From the NCBI RefSeq assembly GCF_024169245.1, contig NZ_JALJWP010000001.1:1923501-1987500 (forward strand): 64,000 nucleotides of DNA, in the 5' to 3' direction. This document shows positions 19,177 to 27,022 of this stretch, piece by piece. How positions within the stretch are numbered: the stretch's first letter is position 1; each line of letters opens with the position of its first letter. A model generated the notes under the pieces. That model searched no databases. It was given only the letters and a program-made list of their open reading frames with translations, and was not told the origin of the DNA. The translations under genes and the position numbers were made by a program. The DNA is from Pseudomonas koreensis. Lineage in GTDB: Bacteria; Pseudomonadota; Gammaproteobacteria; Pseudomonadales; Pseudomonadaceae.

Positions 19177-19233
19177 ACTTGCCCCCGGAAACTGTGGAGC
19201 AGACTGTGGATAACGTGCGTGCACATGGCTACA
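19177..19233 (+). repeat. Direct repeat module, copy 2
   Basis: Diverged second copy of the 18802 module. The TGTGGAGC element, the DnaA box and the following ACGTG are kept, while changes scatter between them, which suggests selection on the boxes. Confidence 0.75.
19205..19213 (-). promoter_or_regulatory. DnaA box TTATCCACA (perfect)
   Basis: Perfect strong-type box in module copy 2, same position and direction as the box in copy 1. Confidence 0.62.
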
Positions 19234-19300
19234 AGCCACGGTGGCTATGGTGTCGGTGCGGTTGGTTGTTTTATGTACAGCTTGTAGGTGTTGCCCGTGA

Positions 19301-20140
<840 letters not shown>

Positions 20141-20155
20141 TACGCCACTGAACCC

Positions 20156-20219
20156 TTCGCGAGCAAGCTCGCTCCCACATAAGGCTGCGATCAAGTGTGG
20201 GAGCGAGCTTGCTCGCGAA
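20156..20219. repeat. REP pair after the SDR gene
   Basis: Tail-to-tail arrangement: TTCGCGAGCAAGCTCGCTCCCAC then GTGGGAGCGAGCTTGCTCGCGAA, 17 bp apart. Confidence 0.88.
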
Positions 20220-20314
20220 GGGGCCATAACAGGCAATGAATCCCGATAAGGTAAACTCCCCTCGCAACAACCCAACCGCACCCCGCGGTTTTCAAGGTGT
20301 TTCGAGGAGTTCAA

Positions 20315-21220
20315 GTGAGTAACCGAGGTGAGCAGGCACTGCTCAAACAATCGACGCTGCTGATGCTGGCGGTGTCGATTGCCGGGATCGTCACCGGTTT
20401 TGTTTCAGGTTCGCAATCCATCCTGTTCGATGGTTTTTTCTCGCTGATCGCAACGTTTATCAAAATCCTGATGCTGATCACCGCCCGGTTGATCGCCAAG
20501 CAAAGCAATCAGCGTTTCCAGTTCGGCTTCTGGCATCTGGAGCCGATGGTGTTGCTCATCGAAGGCAGCTTCCTGCTGCTGATTGCGATCTACGCGTTTC
20601 TCAACGGCGTGTTCGGCATCATCAACGGTGGTCGAGATATCGAGTTGGGTCTGGTGATCGTCTACGCGGCGGTGTTCACCGTCGTCGAGTTCGCTTATTT
20701 CTTCTACGTGCGCCGGCGTAATCGCAAGCTCAGATCCAGCCTGATCCAGTTCGACAACATCAGTTGGCTGGTCGACGCGATGCTCTCGGTGGGCTTGTTG
20801 ATCAGTTTCCTCGCCGCGCTGCTGCTCAAGTCTCAGGGCTATGGCGAGTGGGCGGTGTATGTCGACCCGCTGATCCTCATCGTGCTGGCGCTGACCATGC
20901 TGCCGCCGGCGTTCAAGATCCTCGGCCCGGCATTGCGCGATGTGCTGGGTATTGCCCCGGACACGCTGGATGAGCAGGTACGGCAGGTGATGGAGGTGGC
21001 GAAGGTCGAACATGGTTTCGACGATTACGTGACCTACGTGCAAAAGCACGGTCGGGCGCGGTTCATCGAAATTCATGTGGTGTTGCCGGCGGATTATCCG
21101 CTGCGCAATGTCGCACAGCTGGATGCGTTGCGTGAGCAGATTTCCGCGCAATTGGGCGAGCCGGATGCGGCGCGGTGGCTGACCATCAGCTTCACCGGGG
21201 ACAAGAAGTGGATTGCCTGA
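20315..21220 (+). CDS. Cation diffusion facilitator family transporter
   Basis: A 301-residue membrane protein with about six hydrophobic segments and a soluble C-terminal domain of ~90 residues. The second segment carries GSQSILFDGFFSLI, where CDF proteins place metal-binding Asp residues; a second Asp-rich site is at WLVDAML. Members export divalent metals by proton exchange. The substrate (Zn, Fe, Mn or other) cannot be read. GTG at 20315 is chosen because GAGGAG lies five bases before it; an earlier GTG at 20297 lacks a site. Confidence 0.82.
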   Translation: MSNRGEQALLKQSTLLMLAVSIAGIVTGFVSGSQSILFDGFFSLIATFIKILMLITARLIAKQSNQRFQFGFWHLEPMVLLIEGSFLLLIAIYAFLNGVFGIINGGRDIELGLVIVYAAVFTVVEFAYFFYVRRRNRKLRSSLIQFDNISWLVDAMLSVGLLISFLAALLLKSQGYGEWAVYVDPLILIVLALTMLPPAFKILGPALRDVLGIAPDTLDEQVRQVMEVAKVEHGFDDYVTYVQKHGRARFIEIHVVLPADYPLRNVAQLDALREQISAQLGEPDAARWLTISFTGDKKWIA

Positions 21221-21237
21221 TCACCGCGTAACGGCTA

Positions 21238-21303
21238 TTCGCGAGCAGGCTCGCTCCCACAATTTGAAATGCGTTCCCCTGTAGGAGTGAGCCTGCTCGC
21301 GAT
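21238..21303. repeat. REP pair, mixed types
   Basis: TTCGCGAGCAGGCTCGCTCCCAC then TGTAGGAGTGAGCCTGCTCGCGA. It separates the ends of the convergent CDF and epimerase genes. Confidence 0.85.
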
Positions 21304-21316
21304 AGCTGTTTGTGTA

Positions 21317-22450
21317 TCAACGAAGGTATTCAGCCAGTCCGCTATAGCAAGTCGCCAAATGATAAGGCGTGGTCGAAGGCATGTCCTTGCGACTGACTTC
21401 ACCGTTTCCATCCCGGCATTCATGCCAGCCCCCGGCGTGCAGAAACCGCTGCTGCAGCGCTTGCAACTGGCGCAGCACCACCGCTTCGCTGTCCGCCCGC
21501 AGCGTCAGGGCACGCAGATATTCAGCCTGAGCCCAGATGCGCTGGGTCGAATCCCTTGGTCGGCCATTGCTTTCCAGATCAAGCATCGCCCGTACCGCGC
21601 CGCATGATTCCAGCACGCCATATTGTTCGGTAAAGACAAACGCCCGATCCAATGCCCGATGCAGTTTCGAATCGCGCAACAGCGGCGACGATTCGAGCAG
21701 GAAATACCATTCGAACTGATGCCCGGGCTCGTACCAGTTATCCACAGCACCCAGTGGCTTCTCCATCAACACACCATGCTGCGGATCGACGAATTGCTTG
21801 TGCATGGCTGTGCATAACTCAAGCAGGGCTTGCTGTGTCTGCGGATCTTCGCGCACCGCAAGGGTGGCCAGAAAGGCTTCAGCCAAATGCATCAGCGGGT
21901 TTTGCAACGGGCCGGTCTGCAAGGTGATCCAGTCACGTTCAAGGCAGGCTTCGTACAAGCCGTCACCGGTGGCGAAACGGCGGCCGATGATTTCCAGCGC
22001 GGCGTTCAAGGTCGACTCCGCCAGGGAATCGCCGGACTTGTTCCAGTAATGCGCGCAGGCAAACAGGATGAAGGCGTGAGTGTAGAGATCCTTGCGCTGA
22101 TCCAGCGGCTTGCCCTGTGCATCGATGCTGTAAAACCAGCCGCCATGCTCGGCATCATGGAAATGCCGTTGCAGGGAACGAAACAGCGCCGCCGCACGGA
22201 CGTCGGCGTTATCCACAACCCCGATCAGACTGGAAAACAGATACAGCTGCCGTGCGCAGGCCATCGCCCGATAGCGCTGCACTGGCAACGGCTGGTGTGT
22301 AGCGTCCAGCGCCTCATAGGGCAACGCCATGTCGGCGTTCCAGCCCGGGCCTTGCCACAGCGGCACGATGACATGCAGAAAATGCTTCTGCACCTCGGCA
22401 AACAGGGCGGTCAATTCGGGCAGGGCGGTGGAGCGGGAAGCGTGGGGCAT
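21317..22450 (-). CDS. AGE family epimerase/isomerase (mannose isomerase-like)
   Basis: A 377-residue (alpha/alpha)6-barrel protein of the N-acylglucosamine 2-epimerase family. Visible landmarks are the RYRAMACARQLYLFS segment, HGGWFYSIDAQG, the DLYTHAFILFACAHY helix and EPGHQFEWYFLLE with the catalytic-type His. YihS-like and bacterial mannose isomerases share this length and pattern, so aldose-ketose isomerisation is likely; the sugar is not determined. It is monocistronic between two REP pairs. Confidence 0.85.
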   Translation of the reverse strand: MPHASRSTALPELTALFAEVQKHFLHVIVPLWQGPGWNADMALPYEALDATHQPLPVQRYRAMACARQLYLFSSLIGVVDNADVRAAALFRSLQRHFHDAEHGGWFYSIDAQGKPLDQRKDLYTHAFILFACAHYWNKSGDSLAESTLNAALEIIGRRFATGDGLYEACLERDWITLQTGPLQNPLMHLAEAFLATLAVREDPQTQQALLELCTAMHKQFVDPQHGVLMEKPLGAVDNWYEPGHQFEWYFLLESSPLLRDSKLHRALDRAFVFTEQYGVLESCGAVRAMLDLESNGRPRDSTQRIWAQAEYLRALTLRADSEAVVLRQLQALQQRFLHAGGWHECRDGNGEVSRKDMPSTTPYHLATCYSGLAEYLR

Positions 22451-22536
22451 GGGCGGATGTCGTCACGGGCTGGGGCGATTGCGCGACATGGTAGCAGAGA
22501 GCACTGCTTGAGAGATGCGGTGTCTGTCAGGCCGTC

Positions 22537-22610
22537 TTCGCGAGCAGGCTCGCTCCCACAGTGGATTTTGCAGCGTACATAAAACCTGTGGGAGCGAGCT
22601 TGCTCGTGAA
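22537..22610. repeat. REP pair after the ureJ gene
   Basis: TTCGCGAGCAGGCTCGCTCCCAC then GTGGGAGCGAGCTTGCTCGTGAA, the latter with one change in the palindrome. It lies between ureJ and the epimerase gene start. Confidence 0.85.
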
Positions 22611-22634
22611 GAGACCAGTGCAGTCGCTAAACAA

Positions 22635-23207
22635 TCATCCTGCCAACAACCAAACCCCAGTCGCCGCCGAAGCCGCACCCGCCAGTCGCACAAGCGGTGC
22701 CGCTGCCTGCGGAAGAACTCGCACCACGCCATAACCGAGCGCATGCAAAACCGCTGTCGCCGCGACAAACCCGGCCGCATACGCCCACGGGCTGCTCATT
22801 TCCGGCAACTCCAGCCCATGCGCCACGCCATGGAACAGCGCAAACAGAGCCGTCGCTGCCACCGCCATCACCAGCGGCGGACGTACCGCCAGTGCCACGG
22901 CCAGGCCCAGTGCCAATACCGACGCGGCAATCCCGCTTTCCAGCGCCGGCAATTCAAGCCCTTCAAATCCGAGCAGACCGCCCAGCAACATGGTGCCGAC
23001 AAAGGTGCACGGCAGCGCCCAGCGCGCCGCGCCTTGTTGCTGCGCCGCCCATAAGCCGACGGCGAGCATTGCCAGCAAATGGTCGAGACCGCCGATCGGG
23101 TGGCTGATACCGGCGACGAGGCCACTGTCGCCATGGCCTGGGTGAGCAAAGGCCAGCGCTGGCGTCAGCAGTAGCGCTAGAGCGCCAAGAATGCGTTTGA
23201 GTGTCAT
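22635..23207 (-). CDS. ureJ: HupE/UreJ family membrane protein
   Basis: A 190-residue protein with signal-like start, then HPGHGDSGLVAGISHPIGGLDHLLAM, the HupE/UreJ hallmark with His/Asp residues suited to nickel, and about six membrane segments. A second motif, ALFHGVAHGLELP, is also present. HupE/UreJ proteins are thought to import nickel for hydrogenase or urease. It closes the ureEFG operon, 27 bases after ureG, which supports nickel supply to urease. Confidence 0.9.
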   Translation of the reverse strand: MTLKRILGALALLLTPALAFAHPGHGDSGLVAGISHPIGGLDHLLAMLAVGLWAAQQQGAARWALPCTFVGTMLLGGLLGFEGLELPALESGIAASVLALGLAVALAVRPPLVMAVAATALFALFHGVAHGLELPEMSSPWAYAAGFVAATAVLHALGYGVVRVLPQAAAPLVRLAGAASAATGVWLLAG

Positions 23208-23234
23208 GGATAAGCTTCCTTGTTGATAAGTGAG

Positions 23235-23849
<615 letters not shown>

Positions 23850-23872
23850 TTCATTCTCCAAAATAAACAGGC

Positions 23873-24547
23873 CTAAGAGCGGAAGAGACGGCTGTACTGG
23901 CGTTCATGGGCCATGCAGGCCAGGGACAGACCGAAAGCGGCGCTGCCGATGTGTTCGGGGTTGATTTGGCTTGCGTCGTGCTGCGCCTGTTGCAGCAGCG
24001 GCAGCAGTTCGCTGGTCAGGCGCTGCGCGGCTTGCTGGCCCAGCGGCAGGGTCTTCATCAATACGGCGAGCTGGTTTTCCAGCCAGCTCCACAGCCACGC
24101 GGCGAGGGCGTCCTGGGGGCTGATGCCCCAGGCGCGTGCGGCCAGGGCCCAGCACAGGGCCAGATGGGGTTCTGTGATCTGTTCAAGAAAATCGCGGGCG
24201 GACGCGTCGAGTTCCGGCAAACCGTTTAACAACTGCTGCAAGGAGTAGCCCATCTGCCGGCTCTCCAGATGCAGTTCGCGGGTCTCGCGGCTGGCACGAT
24301 GGTTTTCGCAAAGTAGCTGCAGGTCGGCCCAGTTTTCGTCCGCCGCCGCCTGGCAATGCGCCAACAGCAGCGGCGCTTCGAAGCGTGCGAGATTCAGCAG
24401 CAATTGATCACTGATCCAGCGTCGTGCGCTGTCCGGGTTGTTCACGCGGCCGTTATCCACCGCCATTTCCAGGCCTTGGGAATAGCTGTAGCCGCCAATC
24501 GGTAATTGCGGACTGGCCAGACGCAGCAGCGCCCAGGCCGGATTCAC
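23873..24547 (-). CDS. ureF: Urease accessory protein UreF
   Basis: A 224-residue all-helical protein. [13 protein letters not shown] near the start and the C-terminal [24 protein letters not shown] are conserved in UreF. It bridges UreD and UreG in the activation complex and forms part of the nickel tunnel. The start is GTG, overlapping the ureE stop. Confidence 0.95.
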   Translation of the reverse strand: MNPAWALLRLASPQLPIGGYSYSQGLEMAVDNGRVNNPDSARRWISDQLLLNLARFEAPLLLAHCQAAADENWADLQLLCENHRASRETRELHLESRQMGYSLQQLLNGLPELDASARDFLEQITEPHLALCWALAARAWGISPQDALAAWLWSWLENQLAVLMKTLPLGQQAAQRLTSELLPLLQQAQHDASQINPEHIGSAAFGLSLACMAHERQYSRLFRS

Positions 24548-25044
24548 AGGCGCACGCCGAACTGATGGAGTTTCGGCGCGTAGTTAAAGTCTTCGTCACC
24601 GTGGCGGGAGTGATGATGACCGCCGCCGTAGGCGCCGTGTTCTGGCTGGAACGGCGCTTCGATGGCTTCGACCTGCGCGCCGAGCTGTTCGAGCATGGCC
24701 TTGAGCACGTAATCGTCGAGCAGGCGCAGCCAGCCATCGCCGACCTGCAGGGCGACATGGCGGTTGCCGAGGTGATAGGCCGCGCGGGTCAGTTCGAACG
24801 CATTGGCGCAGGTGACATGGAGCAGTTGTTCGGGACGGGCGCAGACGCGCACGACGCGGCCGTCTTCGGCCCGCAGGCATTCGCCGTCATACAGCGGTGG
24901 CTGGCCGCGCTCCAAAAACAACCCGACGTCTTCGCCTTCGGCACTGAAACAGCGCAAACGGCTTTTGCTGCGCGCTTCGAAGGTCAGGTGCAACTCGGCG
25001 GCCCAGACGGGTTGAGGGTCGATTCTGCGATGAATCACCAGCAT
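24544..25044 (-). CDS. ureE: Urease nickel metallochaperone UreE
   Basis: A 166-residue protein with an N-terminal peptide-binding-like domain and a C-terminal metal-binding domain. CANAFELTRAAYHLGNRHVAL includes the conserved His of the dimer-interface nickel site. The tail GGGHHHSRHGDEDFNYAP is His-rich and can bind further nickel. It delivers Ni to UreG. First gene of ureEFGJ, with GGAAGC before the ATG and a sigma-54 element 37 bases upstream. Confidence 0.96.
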   Translation of the reverse strand: MLVIHRRIDPQPVWAAELHLTFEARSKSRLRCFSAEGEDVGLFLERGQPPLYDGECLRAEDGRVVRVCARPEQLLHVTCANAFELTRAAYHLGNRHVALQVGDGWLRLLDDYVLKAMLEQLGAQVEAIEAPFQPEHGAYGGGHHHSRHGDEDFNYAPKLHQFGVRL

Positions 25045-25080
25045 CGGAAAGCTTCCAGCAATGGACGTTGATTGGGCTAG

Positions 25081-25096
25081 AGCAAGGGCCGCGCCA
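25081..25096 (-). promoter_or_regulatory. Sigma-54 promoter of ureEFGJ
   Basis: On the minus strand TGGCGCGGCCCTTGCT matches TGGCAC-N5-TTGCW with one change (A to G), with GG/GC spacing of ten. The predicted start near 25070 leaves a ~26-base leader. Confidence 0.7.
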
Positions 25097-25168
25097 ATCG
25101 CACGAGATGTAGGAAATAGCTGTCGGCGCCTGCCTGATCTTTCAACAGGCGCGGGGATTCTGGAAGGT

Positions 25169-25200
25169 TTTGGTGCATGAAGAATTTGTCATGCACCAAA
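25169..25200. promoter_or_regulatory. Dyad TTTGGTGCATGA-N8-TCATGCACCAAA
   Basis: Perfect 12-base arms. They contain the hexamer TGGTGC and its complement, matching NtrC half-sites though in diverging order. The centre is about 115 bp before the predicted sigma-54 start point, where enhancer sites normally lie. Confidence 0.6.
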
Positions 25201-25224
25201 GAGAGGCTGTTGCCACGAACCAAA

Positions 25225-25313
25225 TGTGGGAGCGAGCTTGCTCGCGAATTCGGTGCGTCAGCGTCATGGATGCAGGCTGACACGACGCCTTCGCGAGCAA
25301 GCTCGCTCCCACA
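25225..25313. repeat. REP pair upstream of the ureE regulatory dyad
   Basis: Facing copies of TGTGGGAGCGAGCTTGCTCGCGAA about 40 bp apart, just after the desT stop. Confidence 0.9.
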
Positions 25314-25345
25314 TGGGAATTAGGTCGGGGATGAATAAAGGGGGA

Positions 25346-25978
25346 TTACTCGGTACTGCCCAGCCCTTGCCAGTGCTTGAGGCCGATAAAGATGAAGCGC
25401 AGTTGTTGGGTGATCTTCGCCTGTGGGGTCAGATGCTCCGGCAAGGCTTCGGCCGGTGGGTCGATGATGTCGGGTAGGGTGGCGAATACTGATTTGACGA
25501 TCAGGTCGGCCATCACGCTCAGACCGGCAATGTCCAGATGTTGCAGCTTGGGCATCAGCGCCAGGTCCGCCGCGAGGTCGGCGCTGATGTTCTCGCGCAA
25601 GCGTCCGATTGCCTGCCGGACCGGCAGCGAGCCGCCGTATTGCTCGCGGGCGAGAAACAGGAATTGCGAGCGATTGGCGTTGACCACATCAAGGAAGATG
25701 CGCACCGACGCGTCGATGATGCCGCCCATGACGAATTCATTGTGCCGCACCAGGCGGATGGTCTCGCGGAAGGTCTGGCCGACTTCGCTGACCAGCACCA
25801 GCCCCAACTCGTCCATGTCGGCAAAGTGACGATAGAAACCGGTGGGCACGATGCCGGCGGTCTTGCTCACTTCGCGCAGGCTCAGGCTGCCGAATCCTCG
25901 GCCGCTTTCCATCAGGTGGCGGGCAGCGTCCATCAGGGCGTTGCGGGTCTGTTGTTTCTGTTCGGCGCGGGGCAGCAT
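25346..25978 (-). CDS. desT: TetR-family repressor, DesT-like (unsaturated fatty acid sensor)
   Basis: A 210-residue TetR-family protein. The helix-turn-helix is at about residues 25-50 (FGSLSLREVSKTAGIVPTGFYRHFADMDE), and the segment VNANRSQFLFLAREQYGGSLPVRQAI is close to P. aeruginosa DesT as I recall it. DesT senses acyl-CoA saturation and represses the desCB desaturase genes. In P. aeruginosa it lies beside desCB and ureE; here ureE is kept but desCB is absent. The ATG at 25978 was chosen because family similarity begins at MLPRAEQ. Confidence 0.85.
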   Translation of the reverse strand: MLPRAEQKQQTRNALMDAARHLMESGRGFGSLSLREVSKTAGIVPTGFYRHFADMDELGLVLVSEVGQTFRETIRLVRHNEFVMGGIIDASVRIFLDVVNANRSQFLFLAREQYGGSLPVRQAIGRLRENISADLAADLALMPKLQHLDIAGLSVMADLIVKSVFATLPDIIDPPAEALPEHLTPQAKITQQLRFIFIGLKHWQGLGSTE

Positions 25979-26084
25979 CGCAGGGTATGTTCTTTGGCAG
26001 GACAAGCGCCGCACTCTAGCAAATCGGCTTTGTCGGCGTCGAACGGGGAGTCGTGCAGCGAGGAGTTTACAGACGCTGAAAAGT

Positions 26085-26116
26085 CAAAAGCCCAATCCGC
26101 TGATTGGGCTTTTTTG
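26085..26116. terminator. Hairpin terminator AAGCCCAATC-loop-GATTGGGCTT
   Basis: Perfect 11-base arms with a four-base loop and T-runs on both strands (six on plus, four on minus). It lies 17 bp after the stop of the repeat-protein gene. Confidence 0.85.
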
Positions 26117-26132
26117 CCGGGCCGTCATGGGC

Positions 26133-26639
26133 TCAGCTCAGTTTGCTGTTGCGTTCGATCACACGGTCACCACCGCCTTCAGCGAGGGCTTGACCCAGTG
26201 GGGTTTTATCGAAGCCGTCATCAGCCAGGGTCTGGCCCTGTGGAGTGCGCTCGGAACCATCGGAAGCCAGGGTCTGGCCTTGTGGGGTGCGCTCGGTGCC
26301 GTCGGAGGCGAGGATCTGACCTTGTGGTGTGCGATCCGAACCGTCTTGCACCAGACCTTTTTCTTCGAGGCGATTGCGACCGTTTTCAGCCAGGGCCTGG
26401 CCTTGTGGGGTGCGATCCGAGCCGTCTTGAACCAGGCCTTTTTCTTCGAGGCGGTTACGGCCGTTTTCAGCCAGGGTCTGACCTTGTGGGGTGCGCTCGG
26501 AACCGTCGGAAGCTACGGTCTGGCTGAACACCGAGTGGTTGGCTTTGATTTGCGGGGTAGCCTGATCGGCAGCGGGCAGGGCGAAAGCAGTGCTGGCTAG
26601 CATCGACAGGGTAAGGCTGAGCAGTAATTGGCGTTTCAT
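26133..26639 (-). CDS. Secreted tandem-repeat protein, unknown function
   Basis: A 168-residue precursor with a signal peptide ending AFA (residues 1-20). Residues 41-164 are nine tandem units of 13-14 residues with consensus xLAxDGSxRTPQGQ, two of them replaced by the variant LAENGRNRLEEKG. A 27-residue pair (variant plus standard unit) is itself duplicated. There are no cysteines or membrane segments after the signal. It is probably periplasmic or secreted. Charge and the Asp-Gly pattern hint at metal or polysaccharide contact, but this is a guess. Its own terminator follows. Confidence 0.8.
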   Translation of the reverse strand: MKRQLLLSLTLSMLASTAFALPAADQATPQIKANHSVFSQTVASDGSERTPQGQTLAENGRNRLEEKGLVQDGSDRTPQGQALAENGRNRLEEKGLVQDGSDRTPQGQILASDGTERTPQGQTLASDGSERTPQGQTLADDGFDKTPLGQALAEGGGDRVIERNSKLS

Positions 26640-27022
26640 GATAGTGGCTCCTCGGGAGGGCGATAAAGTGGGTACGAGGGCAATGCTACTCTCGATAAGT
26701 CGATATAAAAGTTCATAAACGCAATGGTAATAATCAACAGAATTGATTGTTCCACGCGAAGGCTCTAGCTCGGGCGTTTGCGGGCGACGGTTTTGCACCG
26801 TCGTGGGTATTTTCGACTCACTCGCGCCTCGCAAAAGTGCGCGTCGCGGTAACACTGCTCGACCGATCGGTCAGTTTTGCTGCGCTTTTTATGGCTTAAA
26901 CTGCCTTTCGATTAAACCTGCGGGCCTTTCGCCAGTCACAGACTGCATAGGGGCCGCTTCGGTCTGCCGTTTCAGCTGTGCGTCGGGTAATCGGCGTGCA
27001 GTCGTGATCAGGAGCTTTGTGC
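26640..27022 (+). other. Gene-free region before the AsmA-like gene
   Basis: These 383 bases between divergent starts are A/T-rich near the repeat-protein gene and GC-rich later. They hold a small hairpin (CGACGG/CCGTCG at 26785-26803) and a 12-bp palindrome at 26861. No gene is seen. Confidence 0.6.
26861..26872. promoter_or_regulatory. 12-bp perfect palindrome GACCGATCGGTC
   Basis: Self-complementary sequence ~150 bp before the AsmA-like start, of the kind bound by TetR-family dimers. The regulator is unknown. Confidence 0.4.

Larger units (their letters stand above)
18720..19275. other. DnaA-box cluster with duplicated module (candidate datA/DARS-like locus)
   Basis: This ~555-base stretch carries no plausible gene. 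Its first 300 bases are about 45% GC, below the surrounding genes. It holds three perfect TTATNCACA DnaA boxes, all on the minus strand (18830, 18986, 19205), two TTTTCCACA boxes (18727 minus, 18787 plus) and a one-mismatch box (18998-19006). A 57-bp module occurs twice at ~81% identity (18802 and 19177), and the shared text GGTTGTTTT follows both copies. Such clusters bind DnaA at oriC, datA or DARS loci. No dnaA, rpmH or gidA gene is near, so a titration or reactivation site is more likely than oriC. Function is inference. Confidence 0.6.
25045..25345 (-). other. Gene-free regulatory region upstream of ureE
   Basis: These 301 bases between desT and ureE hold a sigma-54 element, a strong 12-bp-arm dyad and a REP pair. 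No gene is visible. Confidence 0.75.

Noticed and set aside
18720..19275. DnaA-box cluster as the chromosomal origin oriC
   Set aside because: oriC in Pseudomonas lies by dnaA/rpmH or gidA, none of which is here, and box density is lower than usual for oriC.
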